This document shows, piece after piece, positions 26,010-34,730 of a stretch of 64,000 nt of DNA. The DNA is from Neobacillus niacini (GTDB taxonomy: Bacteria; Bacillota; Bacilli; Bacillales; Cytobacillaceae), in assembly GCF_019749295.1 (NCBI RefSeq), contig NZ_JACWFG010000011.1, positions 248,001 to 312,000 of the forward strand, given 5' to 3'. Each line of letters starts with the position of its first letter. Positions within the stretch are counted from its first letter, which is position 1. The position numbers were made by a program, and so were the translations under genes. A model generated the notes under the pieces. It did not search any database. It was not told the origin of the DNA and saw only the letters and a list, made by a program, of their open reading frames with translations.

Positions 26010-26481
26010 GTCAGGTTTTGGTACTAATGATTATTGGCTTCTAGGTCTGATAATCATCACATGGTGTGTTTTTTTTCGCCTTCCAAAAATATTCTCTAAA
26101 CAATTTACCGTTCTTATCTTTATTTATTGTCTAACCATTCCAAGTATTATGGATAATTCTATCGGGGTAAATCCATTTAATTTTTATGATATTATGGATG
26201 GTCCTAAATATACAGGAATGGACCTTGTTGTTTATCTCCTTTACCCGCCATATGGCTATTTTTTTCTTTATTTTTATAATAAGTTTTGTATAGATGATAA
26301 ACACATTGTACTTTTTATCACTATAACGTCAATAACATCCTTTTGCTTTGAATGGATCAATCATAAGCTGGGGATTTTTCATTATAAAAATGGCTATCAA
26401 ATCGTTTATTCTCCAAGTTTTTATCTTATCAGTCAAACCTTACTAGTTTTATATTACCGTATAGTCGAATTAAAGCGTTAA
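25996..26481 (+). CDS. Small multi-pass membrane protein, CBO0543-like
   Basis: From ATG 25996 (GGGGGTG eight bases before it) 161 residues with five hydrophobic segments and an aromatic-rich motif FEWINHKLGIFHYKNGY near residue 118, the type seen in CBO0543-family proteins. No enzymatic motif. It forms a two-gene unit with the preceding membrane protein. Its terminator has been split by the insertion sequence at 26498-27782 (see findings), which may change the 3' end of this transcript. Confidence 0.65.
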   Translation: MSWTESGFGTNDYWLLGLIIITWCVFFRLPKIFSKQFTVLIFIYCLTIPSIMDNSIGVNPFNFYDIMDGPKYTGMDLVVYLLYPPYGYFFLYFYNKFCIDDKHIVLFITITSITSFCFEWINHKLGIFHYKNGYQIVYSPSFYLISQTLLVLYYRIVELKR

Positions 26482-26534
26482 AAAAAACCAGATAAAATGA
26501 ACTGACCCGTTAAAATGAGACTTAGATAAAACAC

Positions 26535-27395
26535 CTATGCTGCTTGTCCCCGATAATCTAGTGGGGACAGGTAGTTTAGTTTTGCCTGAATTCGTATATG
26601 ATTATATCGATACATGTATTGATTTACAATTTGTACTACTTTAGAATTGGACATAGATGCTCTGCGTTGAGCGTTGAATCCTTCCGACTTTAGCGAGGAG
26701 TGAAAGGATTCTATGACGGCATTATCATGACAGTTTCCTTTTCGGGACATGCTTGTGGTAATGCCTTTTTCTTTGGCCATATTCTGATATGCATATGACG
26801 TATAGACAGATCCCTGGTCACTATGTAAAAGCAACCCTTCTGGCTTACGTAATTCTACTGCTGCCCTTAATGTATCTAATACTAGTTTTATATCTTGACT
26901 CGTTCCAATATTATAAGCCACTATTTCGTTGTTATATAAGTCTATAATCGTCGATAAATACAACATAGTCGATCCATAAGGTAGGTATGTAATATCTGTT
27001 ACCCATTTCTCATTTGGATGACTTGCCTTAAAGTTACGATTAAGAATATTAGGTACAACAATATTACTTTCACCATTAATGTACTTCTGCCTTTTCATTT
27101 TAACTTGACACTGGATCTGGAATTTCTGCATTATTTTTTGAACTGTTTTGCGGTTAACATTTATTCCATGCTTTCTTTTTAATATGCTTTTTACCTTTCG
27201 GTGGCCATAATGATAAAAGTTTTCCTCACAAATCTTTATTACAAGCTCCTCTAAAGGTGTTAACTCAATAACTTTATATTTCTTTTTCCACCGATAATAG
27301 GTTGCTTTAGGGACCCCTAATACACTTAAGATATCAGTTACTGTATATTTGGATGATAAGCTTTCTACTACTTCTACAACGACTTTCGGCTCCAA
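26535..27395 (-). CDS. IS3-family transposase OrfB (DDE catalytic part)
   Basis: A 286-residue rve-type integrase core: an HTH_21 region (ICEENFYHYGHRKVKSILKRK), then the DDE residues in WVTDITYLP (first Asp), LHSDQGSVYTS (second Asp) and the NAVIESFHSSLKSEG segment (Glu). The frame continues upstream of its first start (TTG 27395) past the slippery site at 27416-27422, as expected for a product made by -1 frameshifting from OrfA. Intact by inspection. Confidence 0.93.
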   Translation of the reverse strand: MEPKVVVEVVESLSSKYTVTDILSVLGVPKATYYRWKKKYKVIELTPLEELVIKICEENFYHYGHRKVKSILKRKHGINVNRKTVQKIMQKFQIQCQVKMKRQKYINGESNIVVPNILNRNFKASHPNEKWVTDITYLPYGSTMLYLSTIIDLYNNEIVAYNIGTSQDIKLVLDTLRAAVELRKPEGLLLHSDQGSVYTSYAYQNMAKEKGITTSMSRKGNCHDNAVIESFHSSLKSEGFNAQRRASMSNSKVVQIVNQYMYRYNHIRIQAKLNYLSPLDYRGQAA

Positions 27396-27697
27396 CTCCT
27401 TTCGATTTCCTGGTACTTTTTTAATATTTCTAATTGAGTTTCTAAATGCTTATTCTTTAGTTTCAACTGCTCTACTTCACTTAAATCTCCCGTCCCCTTA
27501 CTGTAGGAATATTGCTTCCCCACTTGTTGAGAAAACCGGTAGGTTTGACCAGTTCTGTACCAATTCATCCATGTCTTTATTTGAGTTCTATTTTTTATGC
27601 CTAGCTGCTTCATAATTTCGTCATTGCTTATACCTTCTTTCTTCATCTCAATTACTTTCCATTTTACTTCTTCTGGATAATAACTTTTTGTTCCCAT
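27374..27697 (-). CDS. IS3-family OrfA (DNA-binding helix-turn-helix)
   Basis: A 107-residue HTH protein (YYPEEVKWKVIEMKKEGISNDEIMKQLGI) ending in a leucine-zipper-like helix (VEQLKLKNKHLETQLEIL). Near its end the minus strand reads TTA AAA AAG, i.e. the A_AAA_AAG heptamer (27416-27422), the standard -1 slippery site of IS3 elements; slippage joins it to OrfB to give OrfAB transposase. OrfA alone usually lowers transposition. Confidence 0.9.
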   Translation of the reverse strand: MGTKSYYPEEVKWKVIEMKKEGISNDEIMKQLGIKNRTQIKTWMNWYRTGQTYRFSQQVGKQYSYSKGTGDLSEVEQLKLKNKHLETQLEILKKYQEIERSWSRKSL

Positions 27698-27795
27698 ACA
27701 AAAACACCCTCCTAAGAATCATATTGTAATAATACGACTCAGGGGGTGTTTTTTCCTTGTCTCACTTATTTGGGTCTCTTCAAAAATTCTGGTTT

Positions 27796-28203
27796 TTATT
27801 TTTGTTCTAGGTAAGTTGTCAATTCTTTTAGATCCTTTGATTGATGGATTATCCCGGCATGGTCAAAGAGAATATAAGCTGGTTCCGTCTTAATGTTAAG
27901 TTCAGGATATGCAGTCTGAGCCATTTTTAGTTCAGGCAGACTCAATATATCATTCACTTTTCCAATAATCTTTTTATTTTTTTCAATCGGATTATCATTA
28001 TCCCCAACGACTAATAGGGAATAGGATTGTTCGTTTTCTGATAATAGATTAGGGTAGGGGAAAGTTGCATTTGGTTCCGTTTTTATTACACTCTTCTGCT
28101 GCTTCTGTTCTGATGAAGGCTTAGTTTCCTCTTTAGGATCACTGTTTTGACATCCGACCAATAGGGTCAGGCCTAAAACCATTGGCAAAGCAATTCTTTT
28201 CAT
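27796..28203 (-). CDS. Small lipoprotein
   Basis: The 135-residue product has a lipoprotein signal with lipobox LLVGC (Cys18), followed by a charged linker and a domain of about 90 residues (FPYPNLLSENEQSYSLLVVGD ... PAYILFDHAGIIHQSKDLKELTTYL) that looks thioredoxin-like in its strand pattern but lacks a CXXC. It would sit on the outer face of the membrane. Its stop codon is inside the right arm of the terminator split by the IS, so read-through toward the IS is possible. Confidence 0.75.
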   Translation of the reverse strand: MKRIALPMVLGLTLLVGCQNSDPKEETKPSSEQKQQKSVIKTEPNATFPYPNLLSENEQSYSLLVVGDNDNPIEKNKKIIGKVNDILSLPELKMAQTAYPELNIKTEPAYILFDHAGIIHQSKDLKELTTYLEQK

Positions 28204-28367
28204 TTGAAATCTTCCTTTTTATAATTGGATTCTTGTCTACACCATAGCACATAAATAGCAGCCTTGAACGGGTTGATTGTGGAGGATTCGTGAAATGAAA
28301 AAGCAGGATAAATAGGGATAATTGTCAAATAAGTAATAAAATCAGTTCTTTTGAAGGAGTGGGAGCA

Positions 28368-29174
28368 ATGCAGCAGATTACAGCAGGAATCGATGCTGGT
28401 GGTTCATTAATTAAAATCGTTTATCAGGAAAATGGGAGAATGCATTTTAAGAAATTTTCTATAAACAAGCTGGATTCCGCCATATCATGGCTGAAAATGG
28501 TAGCTCCCACTTTAAAAGTTTCCATTACAGGCGGTAAAGCACATGCAATACAAAATAATTATTATCCAGACAGTACCGTCATTCCAGAGTTTCAAGCTAC
28601 ATGTGATGGAGCGCGGTTCTTGCTGGCTAAAGAAAATAAGACTATTGAAGAATCCTACTTGGTCGTTAATATTGGCACGGGAACATCCTGGCATTTGGTG
28701 AATGGTAATCAAGCAGATAGAATTCTTGGCAGCGGAATGGGCGGGGGTACCTTCACGGGTCTGGGATCGTTATTGACAAAAGTAAAGGATTATCAACTGC
28801 TTACCGTTCTCGCTGAAGAAGGAAATAAGGGAAACGTGGATATGCTGGTTAGCGATATTTACGAAACAGCAGACAGCCCCATCCAAGGGGATTTAACAGC
28901 TGCAAACTTTGCAAAGGGTAAAAGACATACCCATAAGGAAGCAGATAGACTAGCTTCACTTTCTAATATGATTGCTGAAACTATTGTGTTGTTAACCTCA
29001 CAGGCCGCAGCCATACATCAAGTAAAAAGTGTGGTTATCATCGGAACGGCCATTATTGGGAATCCATCATTAAAACATGGTATAGAAACCTACTTAAATA
29101 TGTTAGGGTTAAGGACCGTTTTTTTAGAAAAGGGAGAATATTGCGGTGCGATTGGAGCCTATTTATCGGTCTAA
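28368..29174 (+). CDS. coaW: Type II pantothenate kinase
   Basis: CoaW phosphorylates pantothenate in the first step of coenzyme A synthesis. The 268-residue protein begins with the ATP-binding IDAGGSLIKIVY, has NIGTGTSWH near residue 100 and GSGMGGGTFTGLGSLL near 120, matching the S. aureus/Bacillus type II kinases, which are not inhibited by CoA. ATG 28368 follows AAGGAGTGGGAG. selB follows in the same direction after about 70 bp. Confidence 0.92.
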   Translation: MQQITAGIDAGGSLIKIVYQENGRMHFKKFSINKLDSAISWLKMVAPTLKVSITGGKAHAIQNNYYPDSTVIPEFQATCDGARFLLAKENKTIEESYLVVNIGTGTSWHLVNGNQADRILGSGMGGGTFTGLGSLLTKVKDYQLLTVLAEEGNKGNVDMLVSDIYETADSPIQGDLTAANFAKGKRHTHKEADRLASLSNMIAETIVLLTSQAAAIHQVKSVVIIGTAIIGNPSLKHGIETYLNMLGLRTVFLEKGEYCGAIGAYLSV

Positions 29175-29246
29175 AAATGTTCCCTTGAACATTATGTTTT
29201 TTAAGGATAAAGTAATAGAGAAGACCGAAAGAAGCAGGTGGCAACT

Positions 29247-31130
29247 TTGGAAAAACGATATTTTACAATTGGCATGGCCGGACATATAGATCATGGTAAA
29301 ACATCATTAACGAAAGCATTGACGAATGTCGATACGGACCGATTAAAAGAAGAAAAAGAACGGCAGATCTCGATTGAACTTGGATTTGCTCCATTATATG
29401 AGGATTCAGAAATACAAATTTCAGTTATTGATGTTCCAGGACATGAGCGCTTTATTCGGCAAATGATTGCTGGAGTAGCTGGAATAGACCTTGTTGTTCT
29501 AGTGGTTGCAGCAGACGAAGGAGTCATGCCGCAAACGAGAGAACACCTGGATATTCTAAAATTTTTAGGAGTGAAAAACGGACTGGTTGCGATTACGAAA
29601 ATTGACCGGGTCGAAGAAGAATTTATTGAGCTCGTAAAAGATGATATTTTAGAAGAACTAACAGGAAGTGTTTTTGGGGATGCCCCCTTTGTTTTAGTAG
29701 ACTCTCTTTCAAAAAAGGGGATAGAGGAATTAAAGAATGTAATCATCAGAACACTTAAAGAGCAAGAAATGAGAGATGCAAAGGGTGCTTTCCGTCTGCC
29801 CATTGACCAGGTATTTACAGTAAAAGGTCAGGGCACAGTAGTTCGCGGTACGGTTTATGAGGGTACGGTGGAAGAAGGACAAACTCTCAAGCTTATGCCT
29901 CAGGGACTTGAGGTAAAAGCAAGGCAGATTCAGGTTCATCACAAGCAGGCACAAAAAGCTTATGCCGGACAGCGTACGGCGATTAACCTTTCAGGTGTCT
30001 CAAAAGAAGATTTAGAACGTGGAGATGTTTTAGTATCCTCAGAGCATTTTATTGTAACGAAAACTGTGGATGTAGCGATAAGGGTGGTAGAAGATCTCGA
30101 GCATATGGTGAAACAAAGGATGCCGATTAAGCTCCATATTGGAACTACAGAAGTAATGGGGCGGATTGTCTTTTTTGACCGGAATGAGATTAAAGAGGAG
30201 AACGGTGAAATATTATGTCAGCTTCGATTAGAGGAAGAAATCCTTACTAAACGAGGGGATCGGTTTATTTTACGTCGTCCAAGCCCGCAAGAAACGATTG
30301 GCGGCGGCTGGGTTATTGATCCGCGAGGGAATAAGTATCGGTTTGGAAATCAAACAATTGAAGAACTAGAAAAGAAAAAAGTGGGTACTCCTAAGGAACG
30401 GATTACTGCCGCTGTTTTTGAAGCAAAAAGCTTAACACTAGGTGAGCTGATTAAACGTACGGGTTTTGATGAGGAAACCTTAAATGAGTTATTAAAAGAT
30501 GATGATTTTGTACTATACAATAGTAAAGAGTATACACTCAAAATGGTAATCAACTCCATTGAAGAAGACATCTATGACCGCTTGCAGGAGTTTCATCAAA
30601 CACATTCAATGAAACCTGGTCTTAATAAGGCAGAACTGCTGCAATCGATGTTAAAAAGGTACCCAAAGCAGCTGCTTTATTTTGTGGTTGAGAATGGAAT
30701 TTCTAATGGCGTATTTAAACGAAAAGAGCAGTTTGTTTCATTGTCCATCTTTGTCCCGCATGTACCAAAAAGCTGGCAAAAGCGAGCAGAAAACATGCTA
30801 AATGAATTAAAGAAGGACCGACTAAAAGTTCGTTATTATAAAGATTACTTTGCAGATTCAGGCATTCCTGAATCTCTAGAAGCAGATTTACGACGTTATC
30901 TGGAGGACCAATCCTTAGTTGTCCATTTGGATGAGCAGTTTGCTTATCATGGAGAAGTCTTTAATGAAGCAGTTGAAAAATTAAGAAACGGTACACAAAC
31001 AGAATTCGAAGTGGGTGCTGCGAAAGAAATTTTAGATCTTTCACGGAAATATATGATTCCATTTTTAGAAAGATTAGATTCAAAGGGTCTAACAAAAAGA
31101 GTTGAAAATAAACGAGTCTGGCAAAAATAA
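29247..31130 (+). CDS. selB: Selenocysteine-specific elongation factor SelB
   Basis: About 627 residues. GTPase motifs: GHIDHGKTSL (G1), DVPGHERF (G3) and TKID (G4), then EF-Tu-like domains 2-3, then a long C-terminal part (about residue 380 to the end) with repeated winged-helix units that bind the SECIS hairpin; this extension and the sequence MAGHIDHGKTSL distinguish SelB from EF-Tu. TTG 29247 fits the AGGTGG site; GTG 29238 is possible. No selA, selD or tRNA-Sec is in the window, so whether selenocysteine is made must be judged from the rest of the genome. Confidence 0.93.
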   Translation: MEKRYFTIGMAGHIDHGKTSLTKALTNVDTDRLKEEKERQISIELGFAPLYEDSEIQISVIDVPGHERFIRQMIAGVAGIDLVVLVVAADEGVMPQTREHLDILKFLGVKNGLVAITKIDRVEEEFIELVKDDILEELTGSVFGDAPFVLVDSLSKKGIEELKNVIIRTLKEQEMRDAKGAFRLPIDQVFTVKGQGTVVRGTVYEGTVEEGQTLKLMPQGLEVKARQIQVHHKQAQKAYAGQRTAINLSGVSKEDLERGDVLVSSEHFIVTKTVDVAIRVVEDLEHMVKQRMPIKLHIGTTEVMGRIVFFDRNEIKEENGEILCQLRLEEEILTKRGDRFILRRPSPQETIGGGWVIDPRGNKYRFGNQTIEELEKKKVGTPKERITAAVFEAKSLTLGELIKRTGFDEETLNELLKDDDFVLYNSKEYTLKMVINSIEEDIYDRLQEFHQTHSMKPGLNKAELLQSMLKRYPKQLLYFVVENGISNGVFKRKEQFVSLSIFVPHVPKSWQKRAENMLNELKKDRLKVRYYKDYFADSGIPESLEADLRRYLEDQSLVVHLDEQFAYHGEVFNEAVEKLRNGTQTEFEVGAAKEILDLSRKYMIPFLERLDSKGLTKRVENKRVWQK

Positions 31131-31137
31131 ATCAAAT

Positions 31138-31172
31138 AAAAACCTCAATCCAACATAACGGATTGAGGTTTT
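31138..31172. terminator. Terminator between convergent selB and TerD-fusion gene
   Basis: AAAACCTCAATCC / GGATTGAGGTTTT stem, T-runs on both strands. Confidence 0.88.
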
Positions 31173-31176
31173 CTTA

Positions 31177-32655
31177 TTATGAAAGGAACTCTCCAGGATT
31201 TAGACCGAGCTCGCGGCAAATATCACTGACCATTTGCATTTCATTATGGTCAAAGTTTCCATCTGCATATCCTATCGCTATACAGTAACGAGCAACTAAT
31301 CTGGCGATTTCAGGTTTAGATCTGATTTTTCCAAGTGCACGGAAAGCCTCAGCCCGTCCAATCATCCGATCAGCTTCAATACGGGAAACAAAGTAATTAA
31401 ATCTCTGAATTACTTTGTTACTGTCAAAGACGCGTAGCTCCTCGCTGGAATTAACAAATTCAATCATTTTTTGTCTTTCCGAAGCATCTAAATATCCATC
31501 TGCCATTGAAACCAATGCACAGGCAGCAACGACTGCTTCTAAAACTTCCTGACTCTTATATCGGTTAAATAATTCCTGAGCTTTTCTTTTTGACTGATTT
31601 GCCCACTCCGTAATATCCGTTTGATTTGGGGACCAATTGTTTCCACAGCTGTTACAAGTGAATTTCAATTGATTTTTCCCAATAAATCCGCCAAGCAATC
31701 CTACTGGACCAAGAATCAACCCGCCAATCGCTGCTTTCCCCAAACCAAATCCCTTTTGCCCTGTTCGGACATTTGATGAGTTACAGCGCGGACAATGGAT
31801 ATCATCTCCGTATGTATGATTTGCATGGGTAGGTGATGTTTGTGTTGGATACCCAAAAGCAGGCTGTGAATAAGATGATTCCGGCTGTAAATGAATCCGT
31901 GGTTGTTGATTTTGGTTTTGCTGATATGGATTGGCAGTGTTCTGATTTGGATTGAATGAATTTTGATTGGTATAACTATTCTGGTTGTTGAACTGATTTT
32001 GATTGTTATTAGATTGGTTTTGGCTGTTGTTATTAAAAAGATTTTGTTGAACAGGCGGTACCTGTGCAGGTGCAGGTGCGTCATCTACTGATACACCAAA
32101 ATTGCGGCATAAAGCAGCAAGTCCCCCTTGAAAACCGCTTGCTATTGCATTAAACTTCCATTCTCCATTATGACGGTACAGTTCAGCCGCAACAATGGCA
32201 GTTTCAACAGTAAAATCTCTTCCAAGGTTAAAACGAAGAAGTTCCTCATTTGTTTGTTCATTAAAGATTCGCACGTATGAATTAGAGATTTGTCCAAAAT
32301 TTTGCTGCTTTACTTGAGCGTCATGAATCGTAATGGTGAAAGCAATTCGATGAATATGGCTAGGAACTCTTTGTAAATCAATTCGGATTTGTTCATCATC
32401 CCGTTCTCCTGCACCGTTTCTGTTATCACCACTGTAATTAATCGAGCCATTTCCGCCAGTGGGATTATTATAAAAAATAAAATCCTGATCACTTTGAACC
32501 TTACCAGATTGCCCTAATAAAAATGTGGAGGCATCTAAATCAAAGTTAGAACCATTATGACTAATATCCCATCCTAAACCAACGACAACATTCTTTAAAC
32601 CAGGATGTGATTTTGTTAAATCAACCTTTTGACCTTTACTAAGTGTAACTCCCAA
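31177..32655 (-). CDS. TerD-zinc ribbon-TerB fusion protein with Q/N-rich linker
   Basis: 492 residues in four parts: TerD domain (1-190, GVTLSKGQKVDL, VGLGWD, DLDASTFLL), a Gln/Asn-rich low-complexity linker (about 200-255), a zinc ribbon CPRC...CNSC (Cys288, 291, 334, 337) that brackets a Gly-rich hydrophobic insert, and a TerB-type domain (370-490) with two acidic loops ADGYLDASE and ADGNFDHNE. TerD binds calcium and is part of stress/tellurite-related systems. The start is TTG 32655 after AAGGAG; the longer frame to 32745 is not supported. It is not next to other ter genes; a VWA protein at 52498 is of ter-associated type. Confidence 0.88.
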   Translation of the reverse strand: MGVTLSKGQKVDLTKSHPGLKNVVVGLGWDISHNGSNFDLDASTFLLGQSGKVQSDQDFIFYNNPTGGNGSINYSGDNRNGAGERDDEQIRIDLQRVPSHIHRIAFTITIHDAQVKQQNFGQISNSYVRIFNEQTNEELLRFNLGRDFTVETAIVAAELYRHNGEWKFNAIASGFQGGLAALCRNFGVSVDDAPAPAQVPPVQQNLFNNNSQNQSNNNQNQFNNQNSYTNQNSFNPNQNTANPYQQNQNQQPRIHLQPESSYSQPAFGYPTQTSPTHANHTYGDDIHCPRCNSSNVRTGQKGFGLGKAAIGGLILGPVGLLGGFIGKNQLKFTCNSCGNNWSPNQTDITEWANQSKRKAQELFNRYKSQEVLEAVVAACALVSMADGYLDASERQKMIEFVNSSEELRVFDSNKVIQRFNYFVSRIEADRMIGRAEAFRALGKIRSKPEIARLVARYCIAIGYADGNFDHNEMQMVSDICRELGLNPGEFLS

Positions 32656-32892
32656 TTCGTTCAACTCCTTATCATGTTTAGTATTCCTATATTCATTTAT
32701 AAATCTAATTATGTAGAAAAAGGAACTAACTTTCAATTCTTTCACTTACTATAACACTACGAGGTAAGTGATGATAAAGTTTCAAATTAATCATATTTGA
32801 TTCCTATTTTATTTCAAGCCCTGCAATGTGCACCTAGATTATGATAGTTTTCTTGTGAAAGAACCATTTTGAAATAATATTTTAAAAATAGT

Positions 32893-32933
32893 TTGTAAAA
32901 AATAGAATAATAATTTATAATTTTAAGAAAATT
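32893..32933 (+). promoter_or_regulatory. dpp operon promoter with CodY box
   Basis: TTGTAA (32893-32898), 17-bp spacer, TATAAT (32916-32921). AATTTTAAGAAAATT at 32919-32933 matches the CodY consensus AATTTTCWGAAAATT at 14 of 15 positions and overlaps the -10 and the start site, where CodY bound with branched-chain amino acids and GTP would repress. The B. subtilis dpp operon is a classical CodY target, which supports the call. Confidence 0.85.
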
Positions 32934-32959
32934 ATGTATTTAAGATTAGGAGGCTTAAA

Positions 32960-33784
32960 ATGAAGTTATATGTATCTGTAGATATGGAAGGAATAACAGG
33001 TCTTGTTGACCATACCCATGTCGATTCCAACAAGCATAATTATGAACGAAGCCGAATCATTATGACAGATGAGGCGAACCATGTTGTAACGACTGCTTTT
33101 GAGCAAAAATGGCAGAAGGTAATTGTAAACGACAGCCATTCAAAAATGAATAACCTGTTAATCGAAAGACTGCATCCTGAAACACAACTTATTACCGGTG
33201 ACGTGAAGCCTTTTTCAATGGTTCAAGGCTTGGATGACTCTTTTGATGGAGCCATCTTTGTTGGCTATCATGCCCGTGCCTCTTTAAAAGGAGTAATGTC
33301 TCATTCAATGATTTTTGGAGTCCGGAATATGTACATTAATGATGTCGCCGTTGGAGAATTAGGGTTTAATGCCTATGTTGCTGGATATTTTGATGTACCG
33401 GTGTTAATGGTAGCTGGTGATGATGGTGCAGCAATGGAGGCCGAAAAGCTTATTCCCAATGTTACAACCGCTATCGTAAAAGAGTCGATTTCTCGCTCTG
33501 CTGCAAAGTCCTTAACACCTGTAAAGGCAGGACAACTTCTCCGCGAAAAGACAGCTTACGCATTAAGAAATAAAGATACTGTAAAGCCGCTTACGCCTCC
33601 TGACTCACCAATGCTTGGAATCGAATTTGCTAACTATGGACAAGCAGAGTGGGCCAACTTAATGCCAGGCACAGAAATCGTACCTGGAACAACTATTGTT
33701 CGTTTTAAGGCCAAAAATATTTTGGAAGCGTATCAAGCAATGCTTGTCATGACTGAATTAGCGATGAGAACTACATTCTGTTAA
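32960..33784 (+). CDS. dppA: D-aminopeptidase DppA (M55)
   Basis: A 274-residue zinc peptidase whose N-terminal SVDMEGITG (Asp8-x-Glu10) and later NDSHSKM and GYHARASL motifs supply the metal ligands of family M55. DppA removes D-amino acids, such as D-Ala-D-Ala, from cell-wall peptides in the cytosol, and forms a decameric ring in B. subtilis. It is the first gene of the dpp-ykf operon, behind TAGGAGG and the CodY-controlled promoter; dppB begins 13 bp later. Confidence 0.95.
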   Translation: MKLYVSVDMEGITGLVDHTHVDSNKHNYERSRIIMTDEANHVVTTAFEQKWQKVIVNDSHSKMNNLLIERLHPETQLITGDVKPFSMVQGLDDSFDGAIFVGYHARASLKGVMSHSMIFGVRNMYINDVAVGELGFNAYVAGYFDVPVLMVAGDDGAAMEAEKLIPNVTTAIVKESISRSAAKSLTPVKAGQLLREKTAYALRNKDTVKPLTPPDSPMLGIEFANYGQAEWANLMPGTEIVPGTTIVRFKAKNILEAYQAMLVMTELAMRTTFC

Positions 33785-33797
33785 GAAAGGACAAAGC

Positions 33798-34730
33798 ATG
33801 AATACATATTTTATCAAACGATTTATAGCCATGATTATAACTCTTTGGCTCATCATAACCGGTACATTCTTCTTAATGCATTCAGTTCCTGGCTCACCTT
33901 TTAATGAAGAAAGAACAACCAATGAAGCCATTCAAAAAAACCTCGAAGCTTATTATCATCTAGACGAACCTCTCATAGTCCAATATGGAAACTACTTATC
34001 TGCTCTACTTCACCTAGACCTTGGCCCATCGATCAAAAAATCATCACAGACTGTCAATGAAATGCTGGGAAGAGGATTTCCGGTTAGTTTTGAACTTGGA
34101 TTTTATACTCTTATCCTTGCGGTTCTTTCTGGAATGACACTCGGGATTATTGCCGCACTGCGTCATAATGGAGTGGTCGATTATCTTTCGATGAGTATTG
34201 CTGTCCTAGGGATATCAATACCAAACTTTGTAATGGCAACATTTTTAATCGAACAATTGGCGGTTAATTTTCCGATTTTTCCTGTAGCCACCTGGTCAAG
34301 CCCGAAACATATGGTTCTGCCAATTCTAGCTTTGGCAACTGGCCCAATGGCGATTATAGCGAGGTTAACCCGTTCAAGTATGCTAGAGGTTCTAACACAG
34401 GATTATATAAGGACTGCGAAAGCCAAAGGATTATCACCGGTTAAAATTGTTTTTAAACATGCGTTAAGAAATGCTCTTCTTCCAGTTGTAACTGTCCTAG
34501 GTTCATTAGCAGCAAGTATTTTAACTGGGACGTTTGTCATTGAGAAAATCTTTGCGATTCCGGGAATGGGAAAATATTTTGTTGATAGTATCAATAACCG
34601 TGATTTTCCCGTCATAATGGGGACCACCATTTTTTATAGTGCGATTTTAATTCTCATGCTTTTTTTAGTCGATCTCGCATACGGAGTATTAGACCCTAGA
34701 ATTAAGCTCCACAAAAAGGAGGCGAAGTAA
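33798..34730 (+). CDS. dppB: Dipeptide ABC transporter permease DppB
   Basis: Inner permease of a peptide importer: 310 residues, six membrane segments, N-terminal YFIKRFIAMIITLWLIITGTFF and the EAA-loop ARLTRSSMLEVLTQDYIRTAKAKG near residue 195 that contacts the ATPases. Length and sequence fit DppB/OppB. Its stop codon abuts the TTG start of dppC. Confidence 0.94.
   Translation: MNTYFIKRFIAMIITLWLIITGTFFLMHSVPGSPFNEERTTNEAIQKNLEAYYHLDEPLIVQYGNYLSALLHLDLGPSIKKSSQTVNEMLGRGFPVSFELGFYTLILAVLSGMTLGIIAALRHNGVVDYLSMSIAVLGISIPNFVMATFLIEQLAVNFPIFPVATWSSPKHMVLPILALATGPMAIIARLTRSSMLEVLTQDYIRTAKAKGLSPVKIVFKHALRNALLPVVTVLGSLAASILTGTFVIEKIFAIPGMGKYFVDSINNRDFPVIMGTTIFYSAILILMLFLVDLAYGVLDPRIKLHKKEAK

Larger units (their letters stand above)
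26498..27782 (-). mobile_element. IS3-family (IS150-like) insertion sequence, 1285 bp
   Basis: Ends are imperfect inverted repeats of about 38 bp: TGAACTGACCC at the left (26498) and TGAAGAGACCC reading in from the right (to 27782), both followed by conserved GAGAC and AAAACACC. The element starts TG and ends CA, as usual for the IS150 group, and is flanked by AAAA on each side, a 3-4 bp target repeat whose exact length is hidden by the A-run. It carries orfA and orfB with a frameshift window. Both frames look intact, so it may be active. Confidence 0.92.
26483..27797. other. Bidirectional terminator split by the IS element
   Basis: Left arm AAAAACCAGA (26483-26492) lies before the IS and right arm TCTGGTTTTT (27788-27797) after it. 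Removing the IS and one copy of the target repeat joins them into a 10-bp stem with a loop of about six A/T bases and a T-run on each strand, placed between two convergent genes. Confidence 0.75.

Noticed and set aside
27349..27615. Plus-strand frame opposite the IS orfA/orfB junction
   Set aside because: Complement of the transposase genes, no ribosome site, no family features.
32656..32745. N-terminal extension of the TerD fusion
   Set aside because: TerD proteins start at GVxLSKGQK; AAGGAG is placed for the TTG at 32655.
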